Source: Photobacterium salinisoli (lineage in GTDB: Bacteria > Pseudomonadota > Gammaproteobacteria > Enterobacterales > Vibrionaceae). From it: DNA of 64,000 nt. The stretch covers positions 682,001 through 746,000 of the forward strand of contig NZ_QZMS01000007.1 in the NCBI RefSeq assembly GCF_003614885.1, written 5' to 3'. Under the pieces are notes generated by a model. The model saw only the letters and a list, made by a program, of their open reading frames with translations. It ran no database searches and was not told where the DNA came from. Of this stretch, positions 37,461 through 46,803 are shown piece by piece. The position numbers and the translations under genes are program-made. The first letter of the stretch is position 1. Each line of letters starts with the position of its first letter.

Positions 37461-38123
37461 ATGAAGTGGCTGATTCCATTTCTCATGGTGTTAATGACAG
37501 GGTGCACCATGCGCCCTGAATTCTCCGCACCAGAACCCGATGATGAAGCCTTCGCGCCACCGGTACTGGATTACTCTCTGCCGGAAGCGTCTGACGGCAG
37601 TCTTTATCGCAATAACTACATGATGACCTTGTTTCAGGATCGTCGTGCTTACCGGGTAGGTGACATTCTCACCATAGTGCTGGATGAAGAAACCCAGTCG
37701 AGCAAAAAAGCCAATACCCAGTTTTCCAAAGACTCTGAAGTTGGCATCAGTGCGCCGATATTTGGCAATTACACCGCAGATAACTTATCGGCAAGTGTGG
37801 ATGCCAGCCGCGGCTTTGACGGTTCATCGCAAAGCTCGCAGGGCAACAAACTGAAAGGGGCGATTACCGTGACTGTGAACGCGGTGCTACCTAATGGCGT
37901 ACTGCGTATTCGTGGGGAAAAATGGCTGCGTCTCAATCAGGGTGATGAATTTATCCGCCTGTCAGGGATTGTGCGCGTGGATGACATTAACCGCCTCAAT
38001 CAGGTGTCTTCGCAGCGTATCGGTGATGCCCGCATCACGTATTCCGGCCGCGGAGCACTGGCTGACAGCAACTCAGCCGGCTGGCTGACTCAATTCTTTA
38101 CTAGCCCATGGATGCCGTTCTGA
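37461..38123 (+). CDS. flgH: Flagellar L-ring lipoprotein FlgH, lateral
   Basis: A 220-residue lipoprotein with lipobox LMTGC, forming the outer-membrane L ring. Core family stretches are present: [20 protein letters not shown] and [19 protein letters not shown]. The frame opens at 37437, but AAGGAAATCC before ATG 37461 and the lipoprotein signal set the start. Its stop overlaps the flgI start. Confidence 0.95.
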   Translation: MKWLIPFLMVLMTGCTMRPEFSAPEPDDEAFAPPVLDYSLPEASDGSLYRNNYMMTLFQDRRAYRVGDILTIVLDEETQSSKKANTQFSKDSEVGISAPIFGNYTADNLSASVDASRGFDGSSQSSQGNKLKGAITVTVNAVLPNGVLRIRGEKWLRLNQGDEFIRLSGIVRVDDINRLNQVSSQRIGDARITYSGRGALADSNSAGWLTQFFTSPWMPF

Positions 38124-39244
38124 TGAAATCGTTCAAAACCCTATTGCTGTTTATGGCAGTGGCGCTTTGGGGAGCTCACTCTGTCTCTGCCAACGCCTCC
38201 ATTGCTATGCCTATTATGGATTTAGTGGATGTGCAAGGCATCCGTGGTAACCAGCTGGTGGGCTATGGTCTGGTCGTTGGTCTTGATGGCACGGGTGACC
38301 GTAACCAGGTGAAATTTACCAGCCAGTCTGTCACCAATATGTTGCGTCAGTTTGGTGTGCAGATCAGTGAAGGAACGGATCCTAAGCTGAAAAACGTGGC
38401 GTCGGTCAGTGTAACCGCCTTTATTGATCCTATGGCAGGGAAAGGCCAGACAGTGAACATTGTTGTGTCATCCCTGGGGGATGCCAAAAGCCTGCGAGGC
38501 GGTACTTTGCTGCTGACCCCGTTGCGTGGTGTCGACGGTGAAGTCTACGCCGTGGCGCAGGGTAACGTGATAGTCGGTGGTGCCAGTGCCGAAGGCCTGA
38601 GCGGCTCGAAAGTGACGATTAACACTCCAACGACAGGCCGTATTCCCAACGGTGCCACACTGGAGCGTGAAATCCCGACAGATTTCAACCAAAAGCCTAA
38701 TATCACGCTGAATCTGCGTACCCCTAGCTTTACCACCGCCAAGAACATTGCCCGTGCCGTCAACAACACCTTTGGCTCTGGTGTGGCAACGGCTATCAAC
38801 AAGGCCAAAGTCGAAGTACTGGCGCCAATGGATACCCAACAGCGCGTGACCTTTATGTCGATGCTGGAAGAGCTGGTTGTTGAAGAAGGCCGTCGTCCGG
38901 CCAGAGTCGTGTTCAACTCACGTACCGGTACAGTGGTCGTTGGCAAAAACGTGACGGTCAGCGCTGCTGCTGTCAGCCATGGCAGCCTGACAGTCACCAT
39001 TCGTGAAATGCAGTCCGTCAGTCAGCCAAATGCCTTCGCCGACGGTGAAACCAAAGTGGTGAATAACTCGCTGGTCGATATCAACCAGGACGAAGCTCCT
39101 ATGTATATCTGGCCGGAAGGGACTGAACTGAGCACGATTGTCGATGCGGTGAACAGCCTGGGTGCGACGCCGGATGATCTGATGTCAATTCTGCAGGCCC
39201 TGCATGAAGCGGGTGCGCTGAATGCTGAGCTGGTGGTTATTTAA
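38123..39244 (+). CDS. flgI: Flagellar P-ring protein FlgI, lateral
   Basis: A 373-residue periplasmic P-ring subunit with a cleavable signal peptide ([20 protein letters not shown], cleaved near SANA). Seen: [38 protein letters not shown], and the C-terminal [23 protein letters not shown] 38123 overlaps the flgH stop (TGATG); an ATG at 38108 would spoil the signal peptide. Confidence 0.96.
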   Translation: MKSFKTLLLFMAVALWGAHSVSANASIAMPIMDLVDVQGIRGNQLVGYGLVVGLDGTGDRNQVKFTSQSVTNMLRQFGVQISEGTDPKLKNVASVSVTAFIDPMAGKGQTVNIVVSSLGDAKSLRGGTLLLTPLRGVDGEVYAVAQGNVIVGGASAEGLSGSKVTINTPTTGRIPNGATLEREIPTDFNQKPNITLNLRTPSFTTAKNIARAVNNTFGSGVATAINKAKVEVLAPMDTQQRVTFMSMLEELVVEEGRRPARVVFNSRTGTVVVGKNVTVSAAAVSHGSLTVTIREMQSVSQPNAFADGETKVVNNSLVDINQDEAPMYIWPEGTELSTIVDAVNSLGATPDDLMSILQALHEAGALNAELVVI

Positions 39245-39253
39245 GGAGTGGCA

Positions 39254-39775
39254 ATGAAAATTGATGGTCAGGCTAACGCCATGCTGTATCACGATAACAG
39301 TGCAGTGAATAACCTGAAATTTCAGGCTGATAAAAAACAGGCCCTGCATGAAGTGGCGGGTCAGTTTGAAGCCATGTTTCTGCAGATGGTGCTGCGCCAG
39401 ATGCGCAGCAGCAGCGATGTACTGGCGGCGGAAGACAACCCGTTTTCAAGCAAAGAGCAGGGTGTCTTTCGCGACTTCTATGACGGCCAGCTGGCGATGG
39501 ACATGGCAAAGCGACAAAGTGCCGGTATTGCCGACATGCTGGTGAAGCAACTGAGCCCGCATGACAGCAGCGATTCGACACTGAACCGTGAAAATCTGGC
39601 GGCCAACAGCCCGGCACTGGCACCCGAGACAGGCAAATTTAACACCGCCAGTGGGCAGGTCGCCCTTGATAAGGAACAGCTTCCGGCTACTCAACGAGTA
39701 ACTGCCATTAACAATATGGCATTTCAGCAGCCGCTAATTACCAGGATTGATGCGAAAATGGAGCACGGATCTTAA
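39254..39775 (+). CDS. flgJ: Flagellar rod-assembly protein FlgJ, rod domain only, lateral
   Basis: A 173-residue protein with the N-terminal FlgJ rod-binding domain (EVAGQFEAMFLQMVLRQMR, FRDFYDGQLAMDMAKRQS). The C-terminal muramidase domain of enterobacterial and polar FlgJ (about 310 residues in total) is absent. The wall-cutting activity must come from another protein, and the SLT-type enzyme at 30.7 kb is the likely one. ATG 39254 has AAGGAG five bases upstream. The stop overlaps flgK (TAATG). Confidence 0.93.
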   Translation: MKIDGQANAMLYHDNSAVNNLKFQADKKQALHEVAGQFEAMFLQMVLRQMRSSSDVLAAEDNPFSSKEQGVFRDFYDGQLAMDMAKRQSAGIADMLVKQLSPHDSSDSTLNRENLAANSPALAPETGKFNTASGQVALDKEQLPATQRVTAINNMAFQQPLITRIDAKMEHGS

Positions 39776-41148
39776 TGAGCATTATCAATATTGCATTAAC
39801 CGGTTTGAATGCAAACCGTGCTGGCCTTGATGTCACCGCGCAAAACGTCGCGAACGTGAATACCCCGGGTTACAGCCGTCAGCAGGCGCAGTTTGCTGCG
39901 ATCGGTCCCAGCTCCGCACTGGGCACAAGTGCCGGTAACGGGGTAGAAGTCACCAGCATTCGCCGTATATCTGATGAGTTTGTGGTGAGACAAACCTGGG
40001 CGACCCAAAGCCAGGCGTCGTATTCTTCCCGTTATCTCAGCAATATGTCTCAGCTTGAAAACGTGATGGGGGCAGACAGCTTTAACATCGCCAAAGGTCT
40101 GGACAACTTGTACGCCGCCCTGAATGATGCGTCGGTAAAACCCGAGTCTACGCCGCTGCGTCAGCAAATCATCAGTGAAGCAGACGCCCTGACGCGCCGT
40201 TTCAATACCTTGTCTGAGTCCTATTATTCTCAGCATAAAGATCTGAGTGAGCAGCGCACGGCGGCGGTAGAGCTGAGTAACAGCCTGCTGGTCAATATTG
40301 CTGATGTGAACAAGCGCATTGTTGAAATGAGTTCAACCAACGGCAACCCGTCTCAGTTGCTTGATGAACGTGACGCTCTGATTGGACAGTTGTCTGAGAT
40401 GATGTCCATCAAAACCAACAAGCAGCCGGATGGCAGTTTGCAGGTGACTCTGGCATCCGGTCAGCCGCTGGTGCTGGGTGATCAGGCTTCGCAGATCAAA
40501 GCCATTCCTGATCCGTCTGATCCCTATCTGGCCGACATGGAAATCGATTTTGCCGGCCAGCGTTTTCCTATTAATGGCGATATTGGCGGTGAGCTTGGCG
40601 CGATAACGGATTATCAGGTCGACACTTTGCTGCCTTTTCGTCAGACACTGGACGAAATGGCTGTCGCGTTCGCCGATGCCTTTAATAATACCCTGGCCAC
40701 CGGGCAGGATCTGAACGGCAATGCCGGCCAGCCATTGTTTACCTATGACCCTGCCAGCCCGTCTTCGAGCCTGAATATTACAGGATTGAATCCAGAAGAG
40801 CTGGCGCTGTCTTCAGACGGTACTCCGGGTAACAGTGACGTACTGACTGACTTAGTCGCTCTGAGCAACCAGACTTTTGCGATTACCGGGTACGGCAATA
40901 TCGCCATCAGCGATACCTTTACTGCCATGGTAGGGGAGACGGCAATCAAAGCACGTCAGGTTACCTCAGATGCGAAAGCGGCGGAGAATCTGAATGCACA
41001 GGCGATCTCTGTCAAAGAAAACCTGAGTTCAGTGAACAGCGATGAGGAAGCGGCCAATCTGATGATATTTGCCAATGCGTATCAGGCAAACATGAAGGTG
41101 ATCAGCACGGCGAATAACCTGTTCGATACTGTACTGGCTCTGTTTTAA
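39775..41148 (+). CDS. flgK: Hook-filament junction protein FlgK (HAP1), lateral
   Basis: A 457-residue hook-associated protein with LTGLNANRAGLDVTAQNVAN at the start and NLMIFANAYQANMKVISTAN at the end, the two terminal coiled regions of HAP1. It is shorter than polar FlgK (often above 600), as in other lateral systems. Its ATG overlaps the flgJ stop. Confidence 0.95.
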   Translation: MSIINIALTGLNANRAGLDVTAQNVANVNTPGYSRQQAQFAAIGPSSALGTSAGNGVEVTSIRRISDEFVVRQTWATQSQASYSSRYLSNMSQLENVMGADSFNIAKGLDNLYAALNDASVKPESTPLRQQIISEADALTRRFNTLSESYYSQHKDLSEQRTAAVELSNSLLVNIADVNKRIVEMSSTNGNPSQLLDERDALIGQLSEMMSIKTNKQPDGSLQVTLASGQPLVLGDQASQIKAIPDPSDPYLADMEIDFAGQRFPINGDIGGELGAITDYQVDTLLPFRQTLDEMAVAFADAFNNTLATGQDLNGNAGQPLFTYDPASPSSSLNITGLNPEELALSSDGTPGNSDVLTDLVALSNQTFAITGYGNIAISDTFTAMVGETAIKARQVTSDAKAAENLNAQAISVKENLSSVNSDEEAANLMIFANAYQANMKVISTANNLFDTVLALF

Positions 41149-41157
41149 GGAATAATT

Positions 41158-42057
41158 ATGCGTATCAGTGACACTCAATTCAGCCAGATGATGCTGAGCA
41201 GCCTGAGCAAAAACAATGTGGGTTTGGGCGAAGTGATGCAACAGATGTCAACCGGTGATCGTCTGACCAAACTGTCGGACGACCCGATTGATTCTATCAA
41301 ACTGTTGAATCTCGGGCGCGAAGGCAGCGCATTGACCCAGTATCAGACCAATATCGCCAACGTAAAAACCACGCTGTCAAGTCAGGAAGCCTATTTAGAT
41401 ACGGCAAGCGAAAGTTTAAAGAGTTTACGTGATCTTGTGCTATGGGGTTCAAACGGCACCATGACAGATGAAGATCGTCAGGGCATTATCACAGAAATGG
41501 AAAGCCTGAAAGAAGGCTTACAGGCTGTGTTCAATGCGCAGGACGAAGAAGGCATCTATCTCTTTTCCGGCACCCAGACAGACACCCCGGCACTGACGGA
41601 TACCGGCGCAGGTTATACCCTGAACGGCAACGCCGATAAGCGCCTGGTGACGGTTGCCAAAGGCGTCACGATGGAATCGAACGTAACGGCGCTGGAATTG
41701 CTGGATTTGGGTGGTGGTGCCACTGTCTTTCAGAAAATTGATGATCTGATTGCCGAGTTTCAGGCCCCGACGGCCAATTTCAGAACAGAAGTCAATGATA
41801 CTCTGGCCGCCATAGATAGCACATTTGGCAACGTGTTAGGTGCCATGACTGACATGGGTGGTCGTCACAATAACCTGGATCTGATGGCAGACGGGCACAC
41901 AGATAACAAACTGTTCGTTGATAAGGTGGAAGGGGACCTGAAGAACCTGGATTACGCGGAAGCGTCTGTCCGTTTGAGCAATTATCTCTCGGCACTTCAG
42001 GCCACACAGGCCAGCTTTACCAAGATTAACGATCTGTCATTGTTTGATCGCTTATAA
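41158..42057 (+). CDS. flgL: Hook-filament junction protein FlgL (HAP3), lateral
   Basis: A 299-residue flagellin-superfamily protein starting MRISDTQFSQMMLSSLSKNN, with MSTGDRLTKLSDDPIDSIKLL (D0/D1 helix) and a C-terminal YAEASVRLSNYLSALQATQA helix. It follows flgK by 9 bp with AAGGAAT in the gap. Confidence 0.95.
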   Translation: MRISDTQFSQMMLSSLSKNNVGLGEVMQQMSTGDRLTKLSDDPIDSIKLLNLGREGSALTQYQTNIANVKTTLSSQEAYLDTASESLKSLRDLVLWGSNGTMTDEDRQGIITEMESLKEGLQAVFNAQDEEGIYLFSGTQTDTPALTDTGAGYTLNGNADKRLVTVAKGVTMESNVTALELLDLGGGATVFQKIDDLIAEFQAPTANFRTEVNDTLAAIDSTFGNVLGAMTDMGGRHNNLDLMADGHTDNKLFVDKVEGDLKNLDYAEASVRLSNYLSALQATQASFTKINDLSLFDRL

Positions 42058-42072
42058 GGAAGAGAGAACACT

Positions 42073-43107
42073 ATGGTGAACTCTACTGCAGAGATTCGGC
42101 AACAGTCGATTTCACTGCTGAAAAATGACAAGGCAACAATTTCACCACCGGCACCCGCCGGTGGCTCTGTTTCCGCTGTTCAGGACACAGTCCAGACACA
42201 ACGCCCGGCTGTTGTAAAAGGCGGATACACGGCAACCAGCGAGCTATTCTCGCAGGGTCAACAGCAGGTGACCCGGGGGCAGATAGCGTATCAGAGTCTG
42301 GTTAGTGTGGGACGTGATCTGCAAGGGATGAAAAAAATCCTCACTCAGATGCTGGGCAGTTCTACCGCGATTACCCAAGGCCGTGTTGACCAGCTTCAGC
42401 GTCATCATAGCCATATCCAACACACGCTGAATGCCGGTCAGTTTGAGGGCGAGCGTGTGCTGGACAGCCAGCTTCAGTTTCAGCCGAAAGGCGATCCTAA
42501 GCAAAGCTTTACCGTCAACGGACTGAACCTGGTACGCCAGCGTCAGCAAAGTGAGCAACTGCACCTGACCGTACAGGATCGCGGTACTGCGTTGCTGACT
42601 TTCGATGCCTCGCAAACCGATCGCCAGTTAACCCAACAAATCGACAAAGCGGTTATTCCGTTGGGTTTGCGTGCGGCGGCTACTGAAAACGGCGATGTGA
42701 TCTTTTCAACCTCCCAGTCGGATTTTCAGAACATAGGTCAGCATGTCACCATCAGCGGGCAGGGCCATCGCTATCCGGCTGGTCAGCCCAATCGCATTAA
42801 AGTGCAACCCGAGCCACAGGGCATTGAGAATATTGCACTGAAACTGGCAGATGGTGAGCAAATCCGCCATACCATGCGTCATGTGAATCAGGGGTTACAA
42901 CAGGTTCAGAAAGGGCTGGATCAGCTAAGACATTTCCAGGCCGATCTGGACTCGAAAGTTGGCAAGGTAATGGCCGGTCAGTCTGCCGAGAGTATTGATA
43001 CCAAGCTGCAATCGTTGCAGAACAGCCAATCCTTCGCCGCCGCCTTCCAGGTGGTATCAGCCCAGGCTAACGTCCACCGACATACTGTGGTTGCTTTGTT
43101 GAAGTAG
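42073..43107 (+). CDS. Flagellin-like protein ending the lateral flg operon
   Basis: A 344-residue protein I cannot name. The C-terminus (FQVVSAQANVHRHTVVALLK) closely parallels the D0 end of flagellins, where AQAN...VLSLL is the signature. QFEGERVLDSQLQF (about residue 130) recalls the FNGxxLLDG block of flagellin D1. A stretch around residues 165-215 resembles the flagellin IN/hook motif seen in FlgK and FliD. The N-terminus is not flagellin-like: residues 1-50 are Pro/Thr/Gln-rich. It is 15 bp after flgL, with AAGGAAGAGAG ahead, so it belongs to the operon. It may be a minor filament or junction protein, or a diverged flagellin. Confidence 0.75.
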   Translation: MVNSTAEIRQQSISLLKNDKATISPPAPAGGSVSAVQDTVQTQRPAVVKGGYTATSELFSQGQQQVTRGQIAYQSLVSVGRDLQGMKKILTQMLGSSTAITQGRVDQLQRHHSHIQHTLNAGQFEGERVLDSQLQFQPKGDPKQSFTVNGLNLVRQRQQSEQLHLTVQDRGTALLTFDASQTDRQLTQQIDKAVIPLGLRAAATENGDVIFSTSQSDFQNIGQHVTISGQGHRYPAGQPNRIKVQPEPQGIENIALKLADGEQIRHTMRHVNQGLQQVQKGLDQLRHFQADLDSKVGKVMAGQSAESIDTKLQSLQNSQSFAAAFQVVSAQANVHRHTVVALLK

Positions 43108-43167
43108 TTGCTTTGTTGAAACAGATGCTTTGCTAAAAACCGGAAGAGGAAACAAAGCTTCCGGTCA

Positions 43168-43196
43168 AAAACGGTCTGCTGTGCAGGCCGTTTTTC
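43168..43196 (+). terminator. Terminator of the lateral flg operon
   Basis: 11-bp stem AAACGGTCTGC / GCAGGCCGTTT (one wobble pair) with loop TGT, ending in TTTTTC. A second hairpin, ACCGGAAG / CTTCCGGT, lies just before it (43139-43165). Confidence 0.88.
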
Positions 43197-43363
43197 GTTT
43201 AATGCTGTGATGATTTATGCCGTTCATACCTGATGAGGTTCATGTGCTCTGAGATGCATTTATCAAAGCGATCTCAAGGTGTTCAGTCCTGATAAAGACC
43301 GGGTAATGAACATCGTGAGCTGATTTGAGCGAAAAGAGTTTCAGGATGGCGAGGACAATCAGA

Positions 43364-44185
43364 ATGAATCAAAAGCATTATCTGACCAGTTTTTGGGGCG
43401 CACTGTTTATATCTGTGAGCCTGTTATCGGTAGAAACGTTTCTATCTCTGGTGATGATTGAAATAGGAATGGATATCAACAATGAAGCCGCGCTCTTTCT
43501 CGCGGTGAACACGCTGATATCTGGTGCTCTTATCATCTCCGGCATTGTCTCGCTGAACCGCCTGTCCTGGCAGCAATTGTTTCATGACAGCCGAAATTCA
43601 GTAAAAGCAACGATGGCCTTGCTGTCGGCGCCGATTGTTTTTGTTGCTGCGGGAGCCATACTTTGGATTCCCTTGCTTTCTGACTGGATTGTTTCATCTC
43701 TTGTTTCTGGTGAACAAGAGACAGAATTCACCAGAAAAATAATGAATGACGGCATCGCTTCAATTTTCGCTGTGTGTATTGTTGCTCCCCTGGTAGAAGA
43801 GGTCATCTTCAGAGGTATTATCCTGAGGGGGTTTTTGCAACGTTATTCTGACGGTATCGCAATCATGCTGTCATCGATGCTCTTTGCTGTTTATCACTTA
43901 AACCTATATCAAATTCCAGTTGCCTATATTCTTGGAACATTTATGGGTTGGGTTTTTGTAAAGAGTCGCTCACTCTGGCCAAGTATCTTTACTCATGTCG
44001 TGTACAACTCGTTAGCCGTATGGGCTTGGCATAGCTTTGACGATAGCCAAAGCAGTACCGGCGTCTCTGCTGACTTTTCCACCCAAGACATTGCGGTGTA
44101 TGTGAGTATTGGGGTGATGTTGACATGCGGTGGAATATATCTGCTTCGGCAGTTGTTAATAAAGCCTGTGATTTGTCGCCTATAA
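43364..44185 (+). CDS. CPBP-family intramembrane metalloprotease (Abi/CAAX type)
   Basis: A 273-residue membrane protein with about seven to eight helices. The three CPBP motifs are intact: EEVIFRG (about residue 145), FAVYH (about 176) and the THVVYN histidine block (about 210). Bacterial members are linked to self-immunity to bacteriocins, to anti-sigma processing or to unknown roles. Starts at 43325 (TTG) and 43346 (ATG) are in frame, but GAGG fits ATG 43364. It is the first gene of the accessory block between the two flagellar halves. Confidence 0.85.
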   Translation: MNQKHYLTSFWGALFISVSLLSVETFLSLVMIEIGMDINNEAALFLAVNTLISGALIISGIVSLNRLSWQQLFHDSRNSVKATMALLSAPIVFVAAGAILWIPLLSDWIVSSLVSGEQETEFTRKIMNDGIASIFAVCIVAPLVEEVIFRGIILRGFLQRYSDGIAIMLSSMLFAVYHLNLYQIPVAYILGTFMGWVFVKSRSLWPSIFTHVVYNSLAVWAWHSFDDSQSSTGVSADFSTQDIAVYVSIGVMLTCGGIYLLRQLLIKPVICRL

Positions 44186-44256
44186 CACAGCATATAGACT
44201 GTCTTAATTATCCTTTTACAATTGTTGTAATTTGACCGCACCAAGAAGGTAATCGA

Positions 44257-44811
44257 ATGAAGTGTACGAGTTGTAAACAAGGAATTTTAAATCCCAGCTT
44301 TATTGAAGGACAGTTCAGAGCGCATACGTGTTCAGCCTGTGAAGGGAACTGGATTTTGATTGAAGATTTCGTCGCCTGGAAAGACAGAAATCCTGACTAT
44401 CAGTTCTCAGATGAGATTAGCTTCGAGCAAGAAGTTTCTGATACTAAAAAAGCCTTGTTGTGCCCTGTGACCGGCACAATTATGAACAAATTCCGGATTT
44501 CAGCGCAAAACGATCACCGGGTAGATTACAGCGCAGCTGTTGGTGGTTTGTGGTTAGACCGCTGTGAATGGGAACTGCTGAAAGCTGAAGGCTTGGCAGG
44601 CACCCTGAACGCAGTGGTGACCAAGCAATGGCAACAGCAGATCCGTGAACAAAGCACCAAACAAAATTTCAGTGATATCTACAAAGATAAGTTCGGTGAT
44701 GAGAATTACGCTAAAGTAAAAGCCTTCCGCGAGTGGCTGCAACAGCACCCACAAAAAGCTGACCTGAGAGCTTACCTTCTTGCAGACGATCCTTATTCTG
44801 CGGAAAAATAA
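44257..44811 (+). CDS. TFIIB-type zinc-ribbon protein, function unknown
   Basis: A 184-residue protein. The N-terminus has a four-cysteine ribbon (MKCTSCKQGI...HTCSACEGNW) of the zf-TFIIB family found in short bacterial proteins. A second half follows with CPVTG and GLWLDRCEWELLKAEG, a decayed ribbon-like repeat. The C-terminal 60 residues are helical and charged. AAGGTAATCGA precedes the ATG. There is no membrane segment. The role is unknown; it could bind nucleic acid or protein. Confidence 0.8.
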   Translation: MKCTSCKQGILNPSFIEGQFRAHTCSACEGNWILIEDFVAWKDRNPDYQFSDEISFEQEVSDTKKALLCPVTGTIMNKFRISAQNDHRVDYSAAVGGLWLDRCEWELLKAEGLAGTLNAVVTKQWQQQIREQSTKQNFSDIYKDKFGDENYAKVKAFREWLQQHPQKADLRAYLLADDPYSAEK

Positions 44812-45017
44812 ATACAGATTAGTTTCATTTCTGATCTCAGCGGGATGTTCCTTTCCGCTGGTTATTTTCGAAATGAAAGTCATGAGTGAGGCTGCAATTA
44901 TAACTGTTTGGTCAGGAAAATTTGGAAAAGAAAACAGCTGTAATAAAAGCGACTTTTTGTTGCAGATGTGCGGCAAATGACACCTTAACTTTATTTTAAG
45001 ATCGGCAAGGAAACACA

Positions 45018-45287
45018 ATGTCAGACGAAGTCAAAAAAATCACCCGGGAAAAGTTTAAACTCAGCCTTCTGATACCATTTTTGCTCAGCTTTATTATGGG
45101 CCACCTTTCCTACAACCATTTTTTAGAAGCCAGCGCAAAGGATTTCTCAGATGAACGTGTGCTCACTTATACTCTGGCAGCATGCAGTGGGATGATGTCA
45201 TTGGTTATGGTGATTGCTGTCATTCGTGGCGTATTGATCTTGATGGGTGTAATTCAAGGCAAAGTTGAGTTTGTTGATGAAAATTAA
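45018..45287 (+). CDS. Small membrane protein with two helices, unknown function
   Basis: An 89-residue protein with hydrophobic segments at about 14-32 and 52-76, a charged N-terminus (MSDEVKKITREKFK) and a cytosolic or periplasmic Asp/Glu tail. CAAGGAAAC lies seven bases before the ATG. Its stop codon is the first part of an exact 27-bp repeat that recurs 860 bp downstream, and a terminator follows. Confidence 0.7.
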   Translation: MSDEVKKITREKFKLSLLIPFLLSFIMGHLSYNHFLEASAKDFSDERVLTYTLAACSGMMSLVMVIAVIRGVLILMGVIQGKVEFVDEN

Positions 45288-45304
45288 CAGGACAGTCACG
45301 TTAT
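45278..45304 (+). repeat. 27-bp direct repeat, copy 1
   Basis: Contains TTAACAGGACAGTCACGTTA. Identical over 27 bp to 46139-46165. It overlaps the stop codon of the small membrane protein gene. Confidence 0.85.
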
Positions 45305-45316
45305 AAATACTGGATC

Positions 45317-45342
45317 ACGGCCTGCACTGCAGGCCGTTTCTC
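45317..45342 (+). terminator. Terminator after the small membrane protein gene
   Basis: Palindromic stem ACGGCCTG / CAGGCCGT with a CACTG-type loop, then TTTCTC. It is 22 of 26 bases identical to the flg-operon terminator at 43171-43196. The following 300 bp up to the first GNAT gene contain no gene; TGTCAGGGGTGATAGCATG (45523-45544) is similar to a stretch after repeat copy 2. Confidence 0.7.
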
Positions 45343-45639
45343 TATGTAAGAGAAGGTGTCTCTGTTTGCCGTCTGCCTGCCTGTTACATCTACTAAAAAC
45401 CTGTGCCAAGCCACAGATATACATGTAAACACATTTCATTTGGTGAAACTTTACTCATATAAAAATATGATGCCTGCCTGAAATAATGCCTACCATCAAA
45501 ACACTTAACCCGCTTCGTGACTTGATTGTCAGGGGTGATAGCATGATTGGTGATGTCTGTCGGAAACTGTACAGCAGTACAGAGTTGGACGTCGCGATGG
45601 TATAGGGAATGTTATGCGTACAACTTAGGAAGCAAATTT

Positions 45640-46116
45640 ATGATCACAATCCGAAAGGCGATTAAGTCAGATGTTCAGGCAATTTTCGATCTCAGAAGTC
45701 GTGCGATTCTTGAACAATGTTCAGCGTACTATTCCTTAGAGCAGTTAGCACTGTGGACTCAAAGCGGAATAACGGACTCATTAATTCGAGACATTATCGA
45801 AACATTTTATGTTTCAGAAATTGATGATCGAGTGATTGGTTGCGGTAAGCTTACTGCTGCTACGGGTATGGTTGATGCGATGTTTGTCGATCCAGATTAT
45901 TTCGGTAGAGGTGCGGCAAAGCAAATGCTGGCATTTTTAGAAAAGTTAGGCAAACAACATGGTCTGTCATTGCTGAAGTTAGAATCGACTTTGAATGCAG
46001 CGCCTTTTTATCGCTCTTGTGGTTTTATTGGTGAGGCGCTTTCCACATATCATTCTCCAAGAGGCGTGAGTTTGGATTGTATTCCAATGGAAAAGCCCCT
46101 GAAAAATTGCGTATAA
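45640..46116 (+). CDS. GNAT-family N-acetyltransferase (first of three)
   Basis: A 158-residue GNAT acetyltransferase. Motif A is seen as VDAMFVDPDYFGRGAAKQML (acetyl-CoA loop, about residue 85-104), and motif B as NAAPFYRSCGF. Short family members like this modify small molecules or protein N-termini; the substrate is unknown. ATG 45640 has AGGA nine bases before it; the open frame upstream to 45547 is not family-like. The sequence is more AT-rich than the flagellar genes. Confidence 0.85.
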   Translation: MITIRKAIKSDVQAIFDLRSRAILEQCSAYYSLEQLALWTQSGITDSLIRDIIETFYVSEIDDRVIGCGKLTAATGMVDAMFVDPDYFGRGAAKQMLAFLEKLGKQHGLSLLKLESTLNAAPFYRSCGFIGEALSTYHSPRGVSLDCIPMEKPLKNCV

Positions 46117-46138
46117 CAGAGATGGATAAGTGAGCGTT

Positions 46139-46165
46139 TGAAAATTAACAGGACAGTCACGTTAT
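46139..46165 (+). repeat. 27-bp direct repeat, copy 2
   Basis: Identical to 45278-45304. It lies 22 bp after the first GNAT gene and is followed by CTGTTAGGGGCGGTAGCATG, a degenerate match to the sequence upstream of that gene. Confidence 0.85.
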
Positions 46166-46286
46166 GAGTTTACTTGGCTGTTAGGGGCGGTAGCATGTCA
46201 GTGTGAATTCTGAGTGTAACCGTACAGCGTTGTGGCTAAGGCGAACGGATGTCGGATAACAAAATGTGAGGCTTATAGGAGAAAAT

Positions 46287-46724
46287 ATGGATACTTCTCT
46301 TCGACGTGCAGTTGATGAAGATCTCGAGTTCTTAATATCGTTGAGAGACAAAACGATGAGGCAACATCTCTTAGCAGTCGGAATGCCCATAAGTCGTGAA
46401 GAGTATGTAAAGCGGATTCTATTTGAATTTGACCATGCTCAAATCGTTGAACTTGAAGGTACTCCCATTGGTTTGTTCAAGGCCAAATTCGATGAAGCGC
46501 TTAACTACTGGTACATAATTCAAATTCAAATAGAACCGAGTTACCAAGGTTTACAGATTGGAAGCAGACTTATTCAAGGTTTAATTGAACAAGCCCGAAG
46601 AACAGGGGCTAGCGTAGGCTTAAGTGTGATTAAAACAAATCCTGCTAAACATCTGTATCTGAGATTAGGTTTTAATGTTGTTGATGAGTCCGGTGTCGAG
46701 CACTTGATGGAGTTACAATTTTAG
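46287..46724 (+). CDS. GNAT-family N-acetyltransferase (second of three)
   Basis: A 145-residue GNAT protein. The acetyl-CoA motif is IQIEPSYQGLQIGSRLIQGL (about residue 78-97) and motif B is NPAKHLYLRLGFNVV. AGGAG is six bases before ATG 46287; an in-frame ATG at 46266 lacks a ribosome-binding site. It is AT-rich. The substrate is unknown. Confidence 0.85.
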   Translation: MDTSLRRAVDEDLEFLISLRDKTMRQHLLAVGMPISREEYVKRILFEFDHAQIVELEGTPIGLFKAKFDEALNYWYIIQIQIEPSYQGLQIGSRLIQGLIEQARRTGASVGLSVIKTNPAKHLYLRLGFNVVDESGVEHLMELQF

Positions 46725-46803
46725 TGGGAACTATGACGATAATAGCTAATGTTTAGTCTTGTTTATCTCACGCGATACTTTTCCTTAAAATGGAATTTAG
46801 TAT

